Part shown: in pieces, positions 9,116 to 17,760 of the stretch
How the letters are laid out: each line of letters starts with the position of its first letter
How positions within the stretch are numbered: position 1 is the first letter of the stretch
NCBI RefSeq assembly: GCF_014107495.1
Contig: NZ_CP041969.1
Location: 310,001 to 374,000, forward strand
Reading direction: 5' to 3'
From: Cohnella cholangitidis
GTDB taxonomy: Bacteria; Bacillota; Bacilli; Paenibacillales; Paenibacillaceae
DNA length: 64,000 bases
Program-made: the position numbers and the translations under genes
Notes under the pieces: generated by a model
Database searches by the model: none
Seen by the model: only the letters and a program-made list of their open reading frames with translations
What the model was told of the DNA's origin: nothing

Positions 9116-9535
9116 CTAAAATTCCTTTACGAAAAATAGTTCCCCAATATTCCCCTCGTTGATTCCGTTTAAGATTCCGCATTCCTTGAATCCCATTTTT
9201 CTATGCCATTGTTGGGGATCGTTCTCATTTACTTGAGAGGAGCTATAGATTGCTTTTATCCCTTGGGTACTTAGATACACTTGCGCATATTCTAATAACC
9301 CTTTACCCACACCTTGACCTCTAAAGTCAGAATGCACCTTGATCAGCCCGATGTAAGGATATTTAGACCAAAGATACTCCAACCTAAGGTAGCCAATGAT
9401 TTCGGCACCCCATGCAGCGATAATAATTTCGCGGTTACGCAGCTTCCAATTTAAGATATGGGCCGGGACATGCGGATCGCCGGTTATGATTAATTGGAAG
9501 TCATCTACTTCTCCAAATCTGATAGAAATCGTCAT
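9116..9535 (-). CDS. GNAT acetyltransferase
   Basis: 139 residues. The acetyl-CoA loop reads FRGQGVGKGLL, preceded by the beta-4 strand GLIKVHSDF and followed by KMGFKECG, typical of compact GNAT enzymes. Acceptor unknown. A TATAAT promoter motif lies about 65 nt upstream at 9599-9604. Confidence 0.85.
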   Translation of the reverse strand: MTISIRFGEVDDFQLIITGDPHVPAHILNWKLRNREIIIAAWGAEIIGYLRLEYLWSKYPYIGLIKVHSDFRGQGVGKGLLEYAQVYLSTQGIKAIYSSSQVNENDPQQWHRKMGFKECGILNGINEGNIGELFFVKEF

Positions 9536-9593
9536 GCTTCAACATGGTCCTCTCGTCTAGTAGTTTAGTCCATCTCTGACGACTTTTTAATAA

Positions 9594-9612
9594 CTGGTAT
9601 TATAACCCATAT
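9594..9612 (-). promoter_or_regulatory. recurrent promoter-like motif with TATAAT (copy 4)
   Basis: The minus strand reads GGGTTATAATACCA, also found at 21.8, 24.86 and 40.15 kb, each time upstream of a minus-strand gene. TATAAT at 9604-9599 fits a sigma-A -10 element; the -35 region is weak. It would drive the acetyltransferase gene at 9116-9535. Confidence 0.5.
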
Positions 9613-9690
9613 CCACAACTTGATATCTTAATTTCCTTTAAAAAAGTTGAGGCGTTACGGGGGGAGTTCCATAGATTGCACGCGACCGAT

Positions 9691-10377
9691 TCATATCAGC
9701 GTGATTTGATAAGGGTATTGGAGTACGAAATCGATTTGAGTCGTCCCCTTCGTGAGAACAATCTCCATTGGGAAAATAGCGACTTTCTTACTGGATCCAA
9801 GCCAGTTACGATCGAGAGAAGAAAGTATCATCAAACCTTCCTCGTCTCCGATCGGAGTAAACATGGCATTGCCTGACCGATATACCGGCTCCTCATACTT
9901 CTCTTGTAAATGAGCCGACAAATCTAACACGTCTTCCGAAGGAAGTCCGATTTCGCTGATGTTCAGAATATCTAGTGCCGAGAACCCCTTCGCGTTTGAT
10001 CCTTGCCGTAGAGAATGTCTCGCGATAAATTCGACGATATTACCGGCAGGATCATAGAAGTAGATCGAATCGGAATTCCATGATTCCGAATAGAGAACAT
10101 CATTGCCTTCTACCTGATTTATGGGAACCGCTCTAGCCTGCAGCCATTTGAGCGCTTGGTCGACTTTGTTTTCCGAAATATTAAATGCGAAATGATAATA
10201 AGGGTTCACTACATCCGTACTATGCACGAATATGAGTTTCGATGAACCGGCTAAAATGCTTAACGAGGAGGGCGTATATTCGAGTATCGGCAACTCCAGC
10301 ATAGTGCAGTAGAATTCTTTTAAGAGATCTAGTCGATTCGCCAACAACTTGATTTCTGTGATTTCCATGGACATCAC
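9691..10377 (-). CDS. VOC (glyoxalase/bleomycin-resistance fold) protein
   Basis: 228 residues containing a vicinal-oxygen-chelate module: KLLANRLDLLKEFYCTMLELPI at the N-terminus and SIYFYDPAGNIVEFIARH near residue 115, plus a second, more degenerate half. Members bind a metal with H/E residues or act as binding proteins. Substrate unknown. Confidence 0.85.
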   Translation of the reverse strand: MMSMEITEIKLLANRLDLLKEFYCTMLELPILEYTPSSLSILAGSSKLIFVHSTDVVNPYYHFAFNISENKVDQALKWLQARAVPINQVEGNDVLYSESWNSDSIYFYDPAGNIVEFIARHSLRQGSNAKGFSALDILNISEIGLPSEDVLDLSAHLQEKYEEPVYRSGNAMFTPIGDEEGLMILSSLDRNWLGSSKKVAIFPMEIVLTKGTTQIDFVLQYPYQITLI

Positions 10378-10419
10378 CCCCGCATAAATAATAAGACTTT
10401 CTTAAATATAATAAGACTA

Positions 10420-10824
10420 CTAACGAGTTTTGACCTGTGGATCATCTATATATGCTCTTATTAAAGAATGACAGACGATAAAAAGGATTTGCGGTACGCC
10501 AATGAAAAGGGGGATACCGAACTCCCATAATGCAAAATCCCAACGAAAAAACCCTGAAGCATTTGCATTGAAATCCACATGCATCTTAATGATTCCATAT
10601 ACGGTAGAAAGAAGAATCCACGCCACAACCACGATCACACCTGTTGCTTTCTTATATCGATTAACTATTTTAGCTGAAAGTAACAACAGAACTAATAGAA
10701 CGGAATTGAATATCACAAAAATAAATAGCCCATCATTTCCATATTTGAATGGCCAAGTATTCATCCATGTCCCGGCAATCAAGAAACTCAAGTAAATGAT
10801 AAGAAGTCCTATTAATCCCTTCAT
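10420..10824 (-). CDS. membrane protein with four transmembrane helices
   Basis: About 134 residues with four hydrophobic helices (LIGLLIIYLSFLIAG, LFIFVIFNSVLLVLLLLSA, GVIVVVAWILLSTVYGI, FGIPLFIGVPQILFIVCHSLI). The start ATG at 10824 has AAAGGA upstream; the frame above it is not preceded by a ribosome site. Family unknown. Confidence 0.7.
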   Translation of the reverse strand: MKGLIGLLIIYLSFLIAGTWMNTWPFKYGNDGLFIFVIFNSVLLVLLLLSAKIVNRYKKATGVIVVVAWILLSTVYGIIKMHVDFNANASGFFRWDFALWEFGIPLFIGVPQILFIVCHSLIRAYIDDPQVKTR

Positions 10825-10880
10825 AGTACATTCATTCCTTTCAGCGTTGTTCCACACCGCGATAGCACCTCGGAAAACAG

Positions 10881-11513
10881 TCAATACAAACGCTTCTCGT
10901 AGCTTTCCTTAAGCCCCTTCGCTACATCATCTACGGATACGCCAAGATGTTTTGCATGTTCGGCAATGATAGCTGCCGGTTTAGGCAAGGATTCCTTTGA
11001 AGGCCAGTACTGGTTATCCCATAGATGCGATCTCTTGAACGCTTTAGCGCAATGAATATAACATTCTTCCACTTCTACCCCTATTCCAAGTACCGGAGTT
11101 TTTCCGTGCGCCTCCATTTGATTCAAGAGTAATGGATCCTTCACGATACATGCGCGTCCGTTAATGCGTAAGGTCTCTTCGAGGCTCGGGATCATGAAGA
11201 TCAAACCGACTCTTGGGTTGGAGATCAGATTCCTCAGGGAATCGAATCGCCTGTTGCCGGGACGCTCAGGGATCACTAAATGCTTGTCGTCCACAACGAG
11301 TACAAACCCTTCCCCGTCTCCGCGAGGAGAAACGTCGCAATTCCCGGATGAATCGCTGGTCGCGACGAAGATCAACGGCGATCTAGCGATAAAATCACGA
11401 CAATGGCGATCTATCACGGTAATGCTTTTATTCTGGACGACTTCGTTGGGATAGCCGCATAGCTCTCTCAATTGTTGTTCCGAATCTATGATATGTTGAA
11501 AAATGTTCTTCAT
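10881..11513 (-). CDS. pyridoxamine 5'-phosphate oxidase-fold flavoprotein
   Basis: 210 residues of the split-barrel FMN-binding family: DFIARSPLIFVATSDSSGNCDVSPRGDGEGFVLV near the N-terminus, PGNRRFDSLRNLISNPRVGLIFMIP in the middle and CYIHCAKAFKRSHLWD near the end. Many members reduce or oxidise small molecules with FMN or F420; the specific reaction cannot be named. Confidence 0.85.
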   Translation of the reverse strand: MKNIFQHIIDSEQQLRELCGYPNEVVQNKSITVIDRHCRDFIARSPLIFVATSDSSGNCDVSPRGDGEGFVLVVDDKHLVIPERPGNRRFDSLRNLISNPRVGLIFMIPSLEETLRINGRACIVKDPLLLNQMEAHGKTPVLGIGVEVEECYIHCAKAFKRSHLWDNQYWPSKESLPKPAAIIAEHAKHLGVSVDDVAKGLKESYEKRLY

Positions 11514-11525
11514 CCGCTACCCCCT

Positions 11526-11600
11526 AGATAACGACAAGACCCACCCTTAGATAAATCTTATCTTTGGCTGAGTCTCGTGATGTGTATTGTGAAATGATCG
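11526..11600 (-). repeat. decayed attC-like unit (piece)
   Basis: ATAACGACAAGACCCACCC, then the palindrome core CTTAGATAAATCTTATCTTTG, then TCTCGTGATGTG. This aligns with the arm of the repeats at 28475 and 46935 (GACCCAGCCTTAGATAACTC ... ATCTTAGGCTGGGTCGTGTG). It lies inside the left gene cluster, 17 kb from the dense array, and has interrupted an acetyltransferase gene. Confidence 0.6.
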
Positions 11601-11698
11601 GGGTTCCATTGACGAATCCCTTTCGCTTGAAGCCACTTTGCAGACCCTTTCCAGAGATCTAGCACGATAGGGCTTTCATCAATCGTCGCCCGCTGCAT
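11558..11698 (-). pseudogene. N-terminal fragment of a GNAT acetyltransferase
   Basis: 46 codons from the ATG at 11698: MQRATIDESPIVLDLWK, then SAKWLQAKGIRQWNPDHF, the recognisable first 40 residues of a GNAT family. The frame then enters the decayed attC-like repeat at 11526-11600 and stops. The catalytic half is absent. It is the best evidence that cassette sites once existed in the left cluster. Confidence 0.7.
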
Positions 11699-11705
11699 TA
11701 GATTG

Positions 11706-12316
11706 TCATAGATTAATCAGCAGTTCTCTATGCTTGTTGGATATTGCTTGCTTCATTAATTCCTTGTCATATCCGTTAGCTCTTAAGGCATTCAAAATGG
11801 CGTCGACTCGGTCTTGCTATTCCTTCTCATATTGGACTCCAGTTGAATCTCTAACGGGACTACGGGGATTACATACTTCTCGAAATCAATCGTCTTGGCA
11901 TGGGTCCAAATGTATTGACCGCCTTCCCATATCCCTTCGCCGGTAACGGAGTCGGGTATTCCAGCGGAATCCGATATATGTACGACTTCTATGCTGAAAT
12001 CTTGTATTTTCCATTTCCCTTTGGTCCAGGTGAACCCTGAATCGAAGGATTGCGTAAAATAAGGCTCATTTATCGAAGATAGCCAATCCGCGTCAAAATA
12101 GGAAAGCTCGCTTTTGGTTCCCATGCTATATGGTTCCAATAAGGCTGCGATCTGGATTACGTCGTCTATATCCTTAACGTATATATCTAGATCATTTGGC
12201 GTCATCTCGGCCCCTTGCAATACCGAACCAACAGAGCCGACGACAATCCAATTACAATTCAGATTAGCAGCAGAGTACAGTTCGCAAAATGTTCTAAGCG
12301 CTTCGTTCCAACTCAC
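11706..12316 (-). pseudogene. nucleotidyltransferase-fold protein, frameshifted near the C-terminus
   Basis: Residues 1-160 contain a nucleotidyltransferase pattern: VVGSVGSVLQG followed by NDLDIYVKDID. After RRN, near 11825, the frame leads to a quick stop, but the alternative frame continues RVDAILNALRANGYDKELMK to a TGA at 11706, which is a plausible C-terminus. One missing or extra base at about 11815-11830 explains this. It could be a sequencing error or a true inactivation. Confidence 0.7.
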
Positions 12317-12377
12317 GACTATTGTTCCCTTCCTATAGCCAATGTCTAGTTCAACTACGATATCGAATTTACTGCAT

Positions 12378-12734
12378 TCATTGATTCATTAATACAATCT
12401 CTTTGGCTTCAAGTTTAGATCTCCGGCTCTCACTATCTTTAATGTTTCGTGCTTTCACGAGAGTCACTTTTACGAATGCGCTTTGCGGCAATTGCTCGAT
12501 CTCTAATGGATTCCCCGCTTCATCCGTAACGTTTGTTTTATCTGTCACTTGAACGGAGCATATGTAACCTACATCGTCGATGTTCTTTTTTCCTTTGTTC
12601 ACTTCATCCGAACAATTAACCAATAAGCGATCGTCATGATAAGCTTCAACTGTGCCCTCGAACGTTGAAACGCTTGACCCACAACCTACTATTAATAGAC
12701 TGATAATAACGAAAATTGCAATAACTCGAATCAT
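12378..12734 (-). CDS. lipoprotein of unknown function
   Basis: 118 residues. The signal peptide ends in the lipobox LIVGC; the mature part (FEGTVEAYHDDRLLVNCS, VTDKTNVTDEAGNPLEIEQL, VKVTLVKARNIKDS) looks like an OB-fold or DUF3221-type extracellular domain. The ATG at 12734 has AAGGTGG upstream; the longer frame to 12791 lacks one. Confidence 0.7.
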   Translation of the reverse strand: MIRVIAIFVIISLLIVGCGSSVSTFEGTVEAYHDDRLLVNCSDEVNKGKKNIDDVGYICSVQVTDKTNVTDEAGNPLEIEQLPQSAFVKVTLVKARNIKDSESRRSKLEAKEIVLMNQ

Positions 12735-12794
12735 AATAGGCCCACCTTCAATATAGAGACTCAGCCTCGTACCAAGGGTTTCCTTACTCATCCA

Positions 12795-12920
12795 CTAGTT
12801 CCGAACATATCCGGCGGCTATGTAAGCGTCCGGTATATTCAACGATCGAATCCATACCAGGTCTCGTTGAAGAGTGGGATGGGCGGATAGTAGTTCCATT
12901 AGTCTTTTCTCAAGGTTCAT
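12795..12920 (-). pseudogene. N-terminal fragment of a DUF925-type nucleotidyltransferase
   Basis: 41 codons: MNLEKRLMELLSAHPTL, then WIRSLNIPDAYIAAGYVRN before a TAG. The IAAGYVRN stretch is the start of the nucleotidyltransferase core of the DUF925 family (about 190 residues when intact). Everything after it is missing. The 100 bp above it reads as another gene scrap without a start. Confidence 0.65.
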
Positions 12921-13020
12921 TTGATTCACCCGTTTCGAAATCAACCCATTAATCCATTCCGATTGCGAGCCGGCTTGATTGGTTCCAATTAAACGAACAC
13001 CCCAAGCCGGCCTTGCAGAC

Positions 13021-13542
13021 TCACTCGAAAAAGGCTTTAGAGTATTGCAGTTCGCCCTTAATCGTACTTAGTGCGTTTTCTTCCAGCTCGCAAACCATAA
13101 ATACGTCGTCCGTAACATCGAATTGCGTCAATTCGATGCCGAAAGGTCTTGCCGGTTGAAATCCGAATTGCGGATAATAGGTTGGATGTCCGATCAAGAA
13201 CACCGCTTTGAAGCCGAGTTGTTTACTTATCTTTAACCCTTCGTTAATCAACAGCTTGCCAATCCCTTGTTTTTGCTTGGCAGGCAGCACCGCGATCGGA
13301 GCTAATACGAGTACTTCTTGCGATTGATTGTCTGCCACGACATTTGCCTTGCTCATTAGCATATGTCCAACGATCGTTCCATCCTCTTCGGCGACTAGAG
13401 CAAGATCCGGAACATAACAAGAGAACTTTCTTATCCGTTCAATTAATCTTGTCTCGTCTTCCCGATTGCCAAATGCTATAAAATTAAGAAAATGGATAAA
13501 AGGATAATCTTTCGCGGTTTCCTGCCGGATCGTAATTGTCAT
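13021..13542 (-). CDS. GNAT acetyltransferase
   Basis: 173 residues. VLAPIAVLPAKQKQGIGKLLINEGL carries the acetyl-CoA loop, followed by VFLIGHPTYYPQFGFQPA, the pattern of the YhbS-like N-acetyltransferases. Acceptor unknown. Confidence 0.88.
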   Translation of the reverse strand: MTITIRQETAKDYPFIHFLNFIAFGNREDETRLIERIRKFSCYVPDLALVAEEDGTIVGHMLMSKANVVADNQSQEVLVLAPIAVLPAKQKQGIGKLLINEGLKISKQLGFKAVFLIGHPTYYPQFGFQPARPFGIELTQFDVTDDVFMVCELEENALSTIKGELQYSKAFFE

Positions 13543-13678
13543 GGGTTACCCTGCCTTTAGTGTTCATATTTTGTCTTGGTACATTATCTCAGCTTAACAT
13601 ATTAAACAAATATACCACTACCTTTAACTGTTGGTAATGGATCCTGTCACTCTTTAAGCATTCTTTATCGAGGATAGA

Positions 13679-13843
13679 TCACTGGTCCGATTTCCCTCTA
13701 CTGTTAATGAGAATATCCAATCTTTCTATTATTCTCTCATCGTTCTTAAGCTTCTGCTTTAACTTATAGTTAACGGAGTTGAAACCGAATACCAACACAA
13801 GAATAGTAACTATCGCGAAGAGTATGAAAAAATCTTCGTTCAT
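13679..13843 (-). CDS. 54-residue membrane protein with coiled-coil tail
   Basis: One transmembrane helix (FFILFAIVTILVLVFGF) followed by a charged, heptad-like tail (YKLKQKLKNDERIIERLDIL). A GGGGG-type ribosome site precedes the ATG at 13843. It resembles the short membrane proteins common in Paenibacillus, but I cannot name it. Confidence 0.6.
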   Translation of the reverse strand: MNEDFFILFAIVTILVLVFGFNSVNYKLKQKLKNDERIIERLDILINSRGKSDQ

Positions 13844-13867
13844 CCAGTTGTTCCCCCTCTGTTTAAT

Positions 13868-14737
13868 TCACTTACAAAGTACTTTCCATTGTTCCCATGC
13901 CGCTAAATATTCGGGCAGATCATTCGGATGATGCTTAAGGCTAAGCCCGATACGACAGTACAGATGTACTGCCGCTTCTTCCAGTAACCTCGATAGGTCT
14001 ATCTGGACTTGTTCCAGTAAATCAAATGCGGTAAATAAGGTATCCCTATCGATATCATCGGGCGAGGAGACAAAAGCATATAGAAAATCATAAAGGACAG
14101 GGCCTGCCATTGGGGAAGGATCAATGACGCCTATTAACTTAGACTGATCATACACGAAATTATGCACCCCGGTATCCCCATGCAATAAATACTTCTCTCC
14201 TTGGACCGGCCCTTTACTGTACAACTTCTCAACCAGAGACTTGATATAGAGATAATCTTCCGTGGGTAGCGTACTTCCAATATTAACTCGCGCTTCTTCG
14301 ACGCTGATTTCATTGAATTCTAGCCATGATCGACGAGGCGATTCTAATCTGCCCCAGAAATCAACCTGCTCATACGGGATATATTTATTGAGCAGTTCCG
14401 TCGTAAAGAGCGATAACCAATCCGACTTTATGCCGCGATTAAAATGGGTGATGCCTTCGATATACGTATAGAGAAGATGTGACTTGTCTGGCGCGGTAAA
14501 GAGAATCTTCGGCAGCAGGTCAGAACTTTGATAGGTGCTGAGCAGTTGTTCCGCCAAAAGAATTTGATCGGGTCGATCAAACTTTAGAATGTATTTCGCA
14601 TCGGTGTCATCTTCAAGCCTAAACACAAGGCCATCCGTCGTTCCGGATATTTTTTGAACTTTGGTGATTTCATCTTGGATATTTTGTTTTCTAAGAATAT
14701 CGTTGATCTCTTGAACGTTCAGTTCAACTTTCATCAC
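13868..14737 (-). CDS. aminoglycoside phosphotransferase (APH) family kinase
   Basis: 289 residues. The catalytic HGDTGVHN lies at 186-193 and the metal-binding IDPSP at 205-209. The ATP-binding lobe contains YILKFDRP with the expected lysine. The sequence is unlike the APH-type gene at 1590-2393. Substrate unknown. Confidence 0.85.
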   Translation of the reverse strand: MMKVELNVQEINDILRKQNIQDEITKVQKISGTTDGLVFRLEDDTDAKYILKFDRPDQILLAEQLLSTYQSSDLLPKILFTAPDKSHLLYTYIEGITHFNRGIKSDWLSLFTTELLNKYIPYEQVDFWGRLESPRRSWLEFNEISVEEARVNIGSTLPTEDYLYIKSLVEKLYSKGPVQGEKYLLHGDTGVHNFVYDQSKLIGVIDPSPMAGPVLYDFLYAFVSSPDDIDRDTLFTAFDLLEQVQIDLSRLLEEAAVHLYCRIGLSLKHHPNDLPEYLAAWEQWKVLCK

Positions 14738-14763
14738 TTGCGCCCCTCACCATAATTCTCAAC

Positions 14764-15228
14764 TTATTCTAAATACTTATAAACAAATTCCCTGTAACCC
14801 TTAAAGCCCAATTTCTCATAAAATCTCTGAGCCGCTTCATTATCCGTCCAGTAATCCAGTTCGATTTTTCGAATATTGTTTTCTTTTGCCACTTCGTTAA
14901 TCTTGTCCATTAACTTTACTCCCAAGCCTTTGTTTCGATACTCAGTCGAAATGCTTAGCTGATGTACAAATATCGATTTGTAAGCTTTCATAAAAGCATT
15001 CTCCTGGTATTCCTTGATCTCGATCCAGGCATAACCTAGGTTGGTCTCATTCTCTTTGATAACATAGAAATAGAAATTGGGATTGCTAATTATCTTCTTA
15101 AAGAAGACATTCACCGATTCAAAATGATATTCCTTAAAGTAATCCGGATATAGAGAAACGTGCACCTCGTGAACGTCCTTATTAAGTGCTGCGATAACTT
15201 CCGATTCAAAGGTTTGATCGATCTGCAC
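14764..15228 (-). CDS. GNAT acetyltransferase
   Basis: 154 residues if it starts at the GTG at 15228, which has GGGAGG 6 nt upstream; an upstream GTG at 15252 lacks a site. TEYRNKGLGVKLMDKINEVA is the acetyl-CoA loop; IELDYWTDNEAAQRFYEKLGF is the usual C-terminal half. Acceptor unknown. Confidence 0.87.
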   Translation of the reverse strand: MQIDQTFESEVIAALNKDVHEVHVSLYPDYFKEYHFESVNVFFKKIISNPNFYFYVIKENETNLGYAWIEIKEYQENAFMKAYKSIFVHQLSISTEYRNKGLGVKLMDKINEVAKENNIRKIELDYWTDNEAAQRFYEKLGFKGYREFVYKYLE

Positions 15229-15359
15229 AGGGAGCCTCCCAACGTTATTCACTTACTAACCATGTTTTCGCATCTTCAGGGTCTACAAAGTATTTGACGT
15301 TCAAATTAGTAGATTAGTTCCTATGGATTAGTTTATTATTAAATGTTGTCAGTCAGGTA

Positions 15360-15388
15360 CAAAAAAAGTCGCTTTATAAGCGACTTTC
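15360..15388 (-). terminator. rho-independent terminator
   Basis: On the minus strand AAGTCGCTTATAAAGCGACTT is followed by a run of T residues. It lies just after the 35-residue gene at 15405-15512 and ends the transcript before the acetyltransferase gene. Confidence 0.75.
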
Positions 15389-15404
15389 TTAATCAGAGTA
15401 TTCA

Positions 15405-15512
15405 CTATTTCCTATTACGACTCCTCTTAGACCGATACAACCAGGAAAATAACAATAGGATTATCCCTATACTTAACAACTGAAAAATCGCATTAGACCA
15501 ACTAAAAGTCAT
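15405..15512 (-). CDS. 35-residue membrane protein
   Basis: A single hydrophobic helix (IFQLLSIGIILLLFSWLY) and a basic tail (RSKRSRNRK) ending the protein. AAAGGGGGA lies upstream of the ATG at 15512 and a terminator follows it, so it looks like a separate transcription end. No family is known to me. Confidence 0.6.
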   Translation of the reverse strand: MTFSWSNAIFQLLSIGIILLLFSWLYRSKRSRNRK

Positions 15513-15599
15513 AAACTATTCCCCCTTTAATTGAAATCTATGCTCAATAGTTGTTTCGTATAACGGAATCGAATTTAAGATACCGTTCTATTAATATTC

Positions 15600-15860
15600 C
15601 TATCTCGACCTGTTCGTAATCGGCTTTTCTAACGTGTATAACTCATCATCCAATTGATTGTTTTTTTCGTGAATGATTGACCTAACGTCTGCAATTGCTT
15701 TGTTATAGATATGCGGTCCAAGTTCCTTAATCATAAAATCAATAAACTGCTCCGCGCCTAGTGCTCCAATCGTTTCCGAACGTTCTTCTTCGAAATAAGC
15801 TTGTACGTTCCGAACAATGACGTCCTTTTCTTCTTTTGGAAGCTTTAATGAAATGATCAT
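15600..15860 (-). CDS. DUF2164 family protein
   Basis: 86 residues starting IISLKLPKEEKDVIVRNVQAYF, with ERSETIGALGAEQFIDFMIKELGP in the middle: the DUF2164 pattern. Function unknown; members are small, acidic and cytoplasmic. Confidence 0.8.
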   Translation of the reverse strand: MIISLKLPKEEKDVIVRNVQAYFEEERSETIGALGAEQFIDFMIKELGPHIYNKAIADVRSIIHEKNNQLDDELYTLEKPITNRSR

Positions 15861-15915
15861 ATTAACACTCCTCTTTATCGGTTTAATCTATACGCCTATA
15901 ACGATCTTCTAACCG

Positions 15916-16356
15916 TCAACCGCCTACTGAATCAAATCTTGTCTCTTTACCATTCTTATAGATCTTTATCTTCTCATACTCTTGTGTACTGCTTAGATTG
16001 AACACTCTTATGTTGTTTAATCTTTTATCTTGGTAATCAGTCGTACCTAGCTCTTCAATATGTATTTTTAAGGTTCGATCCATAACTTGTGCATTGATCG
16101 AATCAAGAAATAACGCTTCTTCTCCTTGAAGGACATTTGAATAATTAACGATTAGATATTGCTTATCATCTTCTCGCGAATACAAATACACTCCGTTGTT
16201 ATTCTTAATCGTATCAACAAATATCTTGGCGCCGTTGTTAAGTTCTTGCAGTTTAACTTCTTTAATCGTCGGGGAAGCATTGTTACATCCAACTATAATA
16301 ACGAGGATCAGTGTGAAAAGAAATAATAACAACCTTTTCTTCGGCTTGGTCTTCAT
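15916..16356 (-). CDS. lipoprotein of unknown function
   Basis: 146 residues; basic start, hydrophobic core and lipobox IIVGC. The mature region (GVYLYSREDDKQYLIVNYS, LKIHIEELGTTDYQDKR) is beta-rich and of unknown family. The ATG at 16356 lies 5 nt after the stop of the upstream lipoprotein gene and uses AAGGG inside that gene's end, so the two are translationally close. Confidence 0.72.
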   Translation of the reverse strand: MKTKPKKRLLLFLFTLILVIIVGCNNASPTIKEVKLQELNNGAKIFVDTIKNNNGVYLYSREDDKQYLIVNYSNVLQGEEALFLDSINAQVMDRTLKIHIEELGTTDYQDKRLNNIRVFNLSSTQEYEKIKIYKNGKETRFDSVGG

Positions 16357-16360
16357 GTTC

Positions 16361-17080
16361 TCATCCCTTATCATCCGGCTTCAATTGATTTGTCTTCTGT
16401 AGAATCATGGAATGCTTCGATGAATCATATTTGAAATGAAACTCATCAATGGTGTCCTGACCAGCACCATATCCGCCCGTAACGATAAGTTCGTCTTTAG
16501 TGGACCGAATAAGTTTATGAGGATGTTGATCTATATTCAGCCAAACTTCTCCGGATTTCATCTCGAATGTGATATGAAAAGCTTTTCCATCTGTTACTCC
16601 GAAAAGATAGGTATCGAGACCATGACAATCTGTATACCGCGGAACAAAAGCGAAAACATCCGTATCCCCCATAGAAAACTTCTGCATCTCGACAGGCACA
16701 TCGTTTGGCTGAATGATTTCAAAATCGCTTGGAAAAGCCATCACTTCGCTAATAGTCCCCGCAGTTTCGGATTCCCATACGGCTTCATAGTCTCCCGACC
16801 AACTAAGATCCGTTTCCAATCCGTAGCAGCTTGGAGCCCCTAAGGGAGCAACGATTACGTTACCTGCAGGTTGTATCAGTAATCTTCCGTTCGGGTGCGT
16901 TCCTATTGCTCTAACCGAGTTGTCGCTCCTTTTTACTTCGGTAGATTTAGGAGACGGCATTACCGAAGCTGTGGGACTTTCTATAGTTCCCGGGACTCCC
17001 TGGTTCTTCTCATCCGTAACATTGGCACACGCAGTGAGCAAGGCCATAATCATAACAAAAACCATCGAATTATTTCTCAT
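16361..17080 (-). CDS. lipoprotein of unknown function
   Basis: About 239 residues. The signal peptide ends in ALLTAC, then a Ser/Pro/Thr-rich linker, then a globular domain with AFVPRYTDCHGLDTYLFGVTDG and PHKLIRSTKDELIVTGGYG. AAAGGAG precedes the ATG at 17080; a TTG frame extension to 17113 is unlikely. Probably co-transcribed with the next lipoprotein gene. Confidence 0.72.
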   Translation of the reverse strand: MRNNSMVFVMIMALLTACANVTDEKNQGVPGTIESPTASVMPSPKSTEVKRSDNSVRAIGTHPNGRLLIQPAGNVIVAPLGAPSCYGLETDLSWSGDYEAVWESETAGTISEVMAFPSDFEIIQPNDVPVEMQKFSMGDTDVFAFVPRYTDCHGLDTYLFGVTDGKAFHITFEMKSGEVWLNIDQHPHKLIRSTKDELIVTGGYGAGQDTIDEFHFKYDSSKHSMILQKTNQLKPDDKG

Positions 17081-17106
17081 CGGGTATTGCTCCTTTAAGT
17101 ATGGAC

Positions 17107-17739
17107 CTAGCAATCTGCCAACTTAATGATTTCATTCGGATGATTCAAGTAATACTGCGCAGGAATCTTATTAGCTGGGTTCGCGCCCCATACGGCCAAT
17201 CCAAACGAAACGCCTGCATCCCTTGCGCACTGAGAGTCGTATATGGTGTCTCCGATATAAATGGATTTACTCGGATCTGCTTTAGATTTCTCCAGAAATT
17301 TCAAAATCGGTTCTGGATTCGGTTTATGTAACTCGGTATCATCCGCGCACACTACAATCGATAGATACTTCATTAAACCAAATGGTTCGAAATCATCCGT
17401 CAGTTCAGTTCGTGTTTTGGAGGTTACAATTCCAACTTGAACGCCTCTTGATGACAATTGTTCCATTGTTTCCTGTATGCCAGGATAAACATGTATCGTA
17501 TCCTCAAACTGTCTCATGTACATATTCCAAAGTTCGTTGGCTCTATCAACATCCTGTATTCCGAGTTGCGGCAGCGATCTTGAACCCGGAATTCCTAACA
17601 CGAATGCTAATTCCTCAAAGCTATATGATTTGTCATATTCCAATAACAGCATCTTCTGCAGGGAGCCAAGTACGGCAGTCTCGGTATTAATGAGTGTTCC
17701 ATCAACGTCAAATAGAATTGTTTTATACAAAAGTCTCAC
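17107..17739 (-). CDS. HAD-family phosphatase (PpaX/Gph-like)
   Basis: 210 residues: motif I FDVDGTLINTE (nucleophile Asp11), motif II IVTSKTR, motif III lysine in ELHKPNPEP and motif IV YIGDTIYDSQCARDAG. The layout fits pyrophosphatase PpaX or phosphoglycolate phosphatase; the substrate is not determined. Confidence 0.88.
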   Translation of the reverse strand: MRLLYKTILFDVDGTLINTETAVLGSLQKMLLLEYDKSYSFEELAFVLGIPGSRSLPQLGIQDVDRANELWNMYMRQFEDTIHVYPGIQETMEQLSSRGVQVGIVTSKTRTELTDDFEPFGLMKYLSIVVCADDTELHKPNPEPILKFLEKSKADPSKSIYIGDTIYDSQCARDAGVSFGLAVWGANPANKIPAQYYLNHPNEIIKLADC

Positions 17740-17760
17740 ACCTCTTCATGGAGTTTCTGA

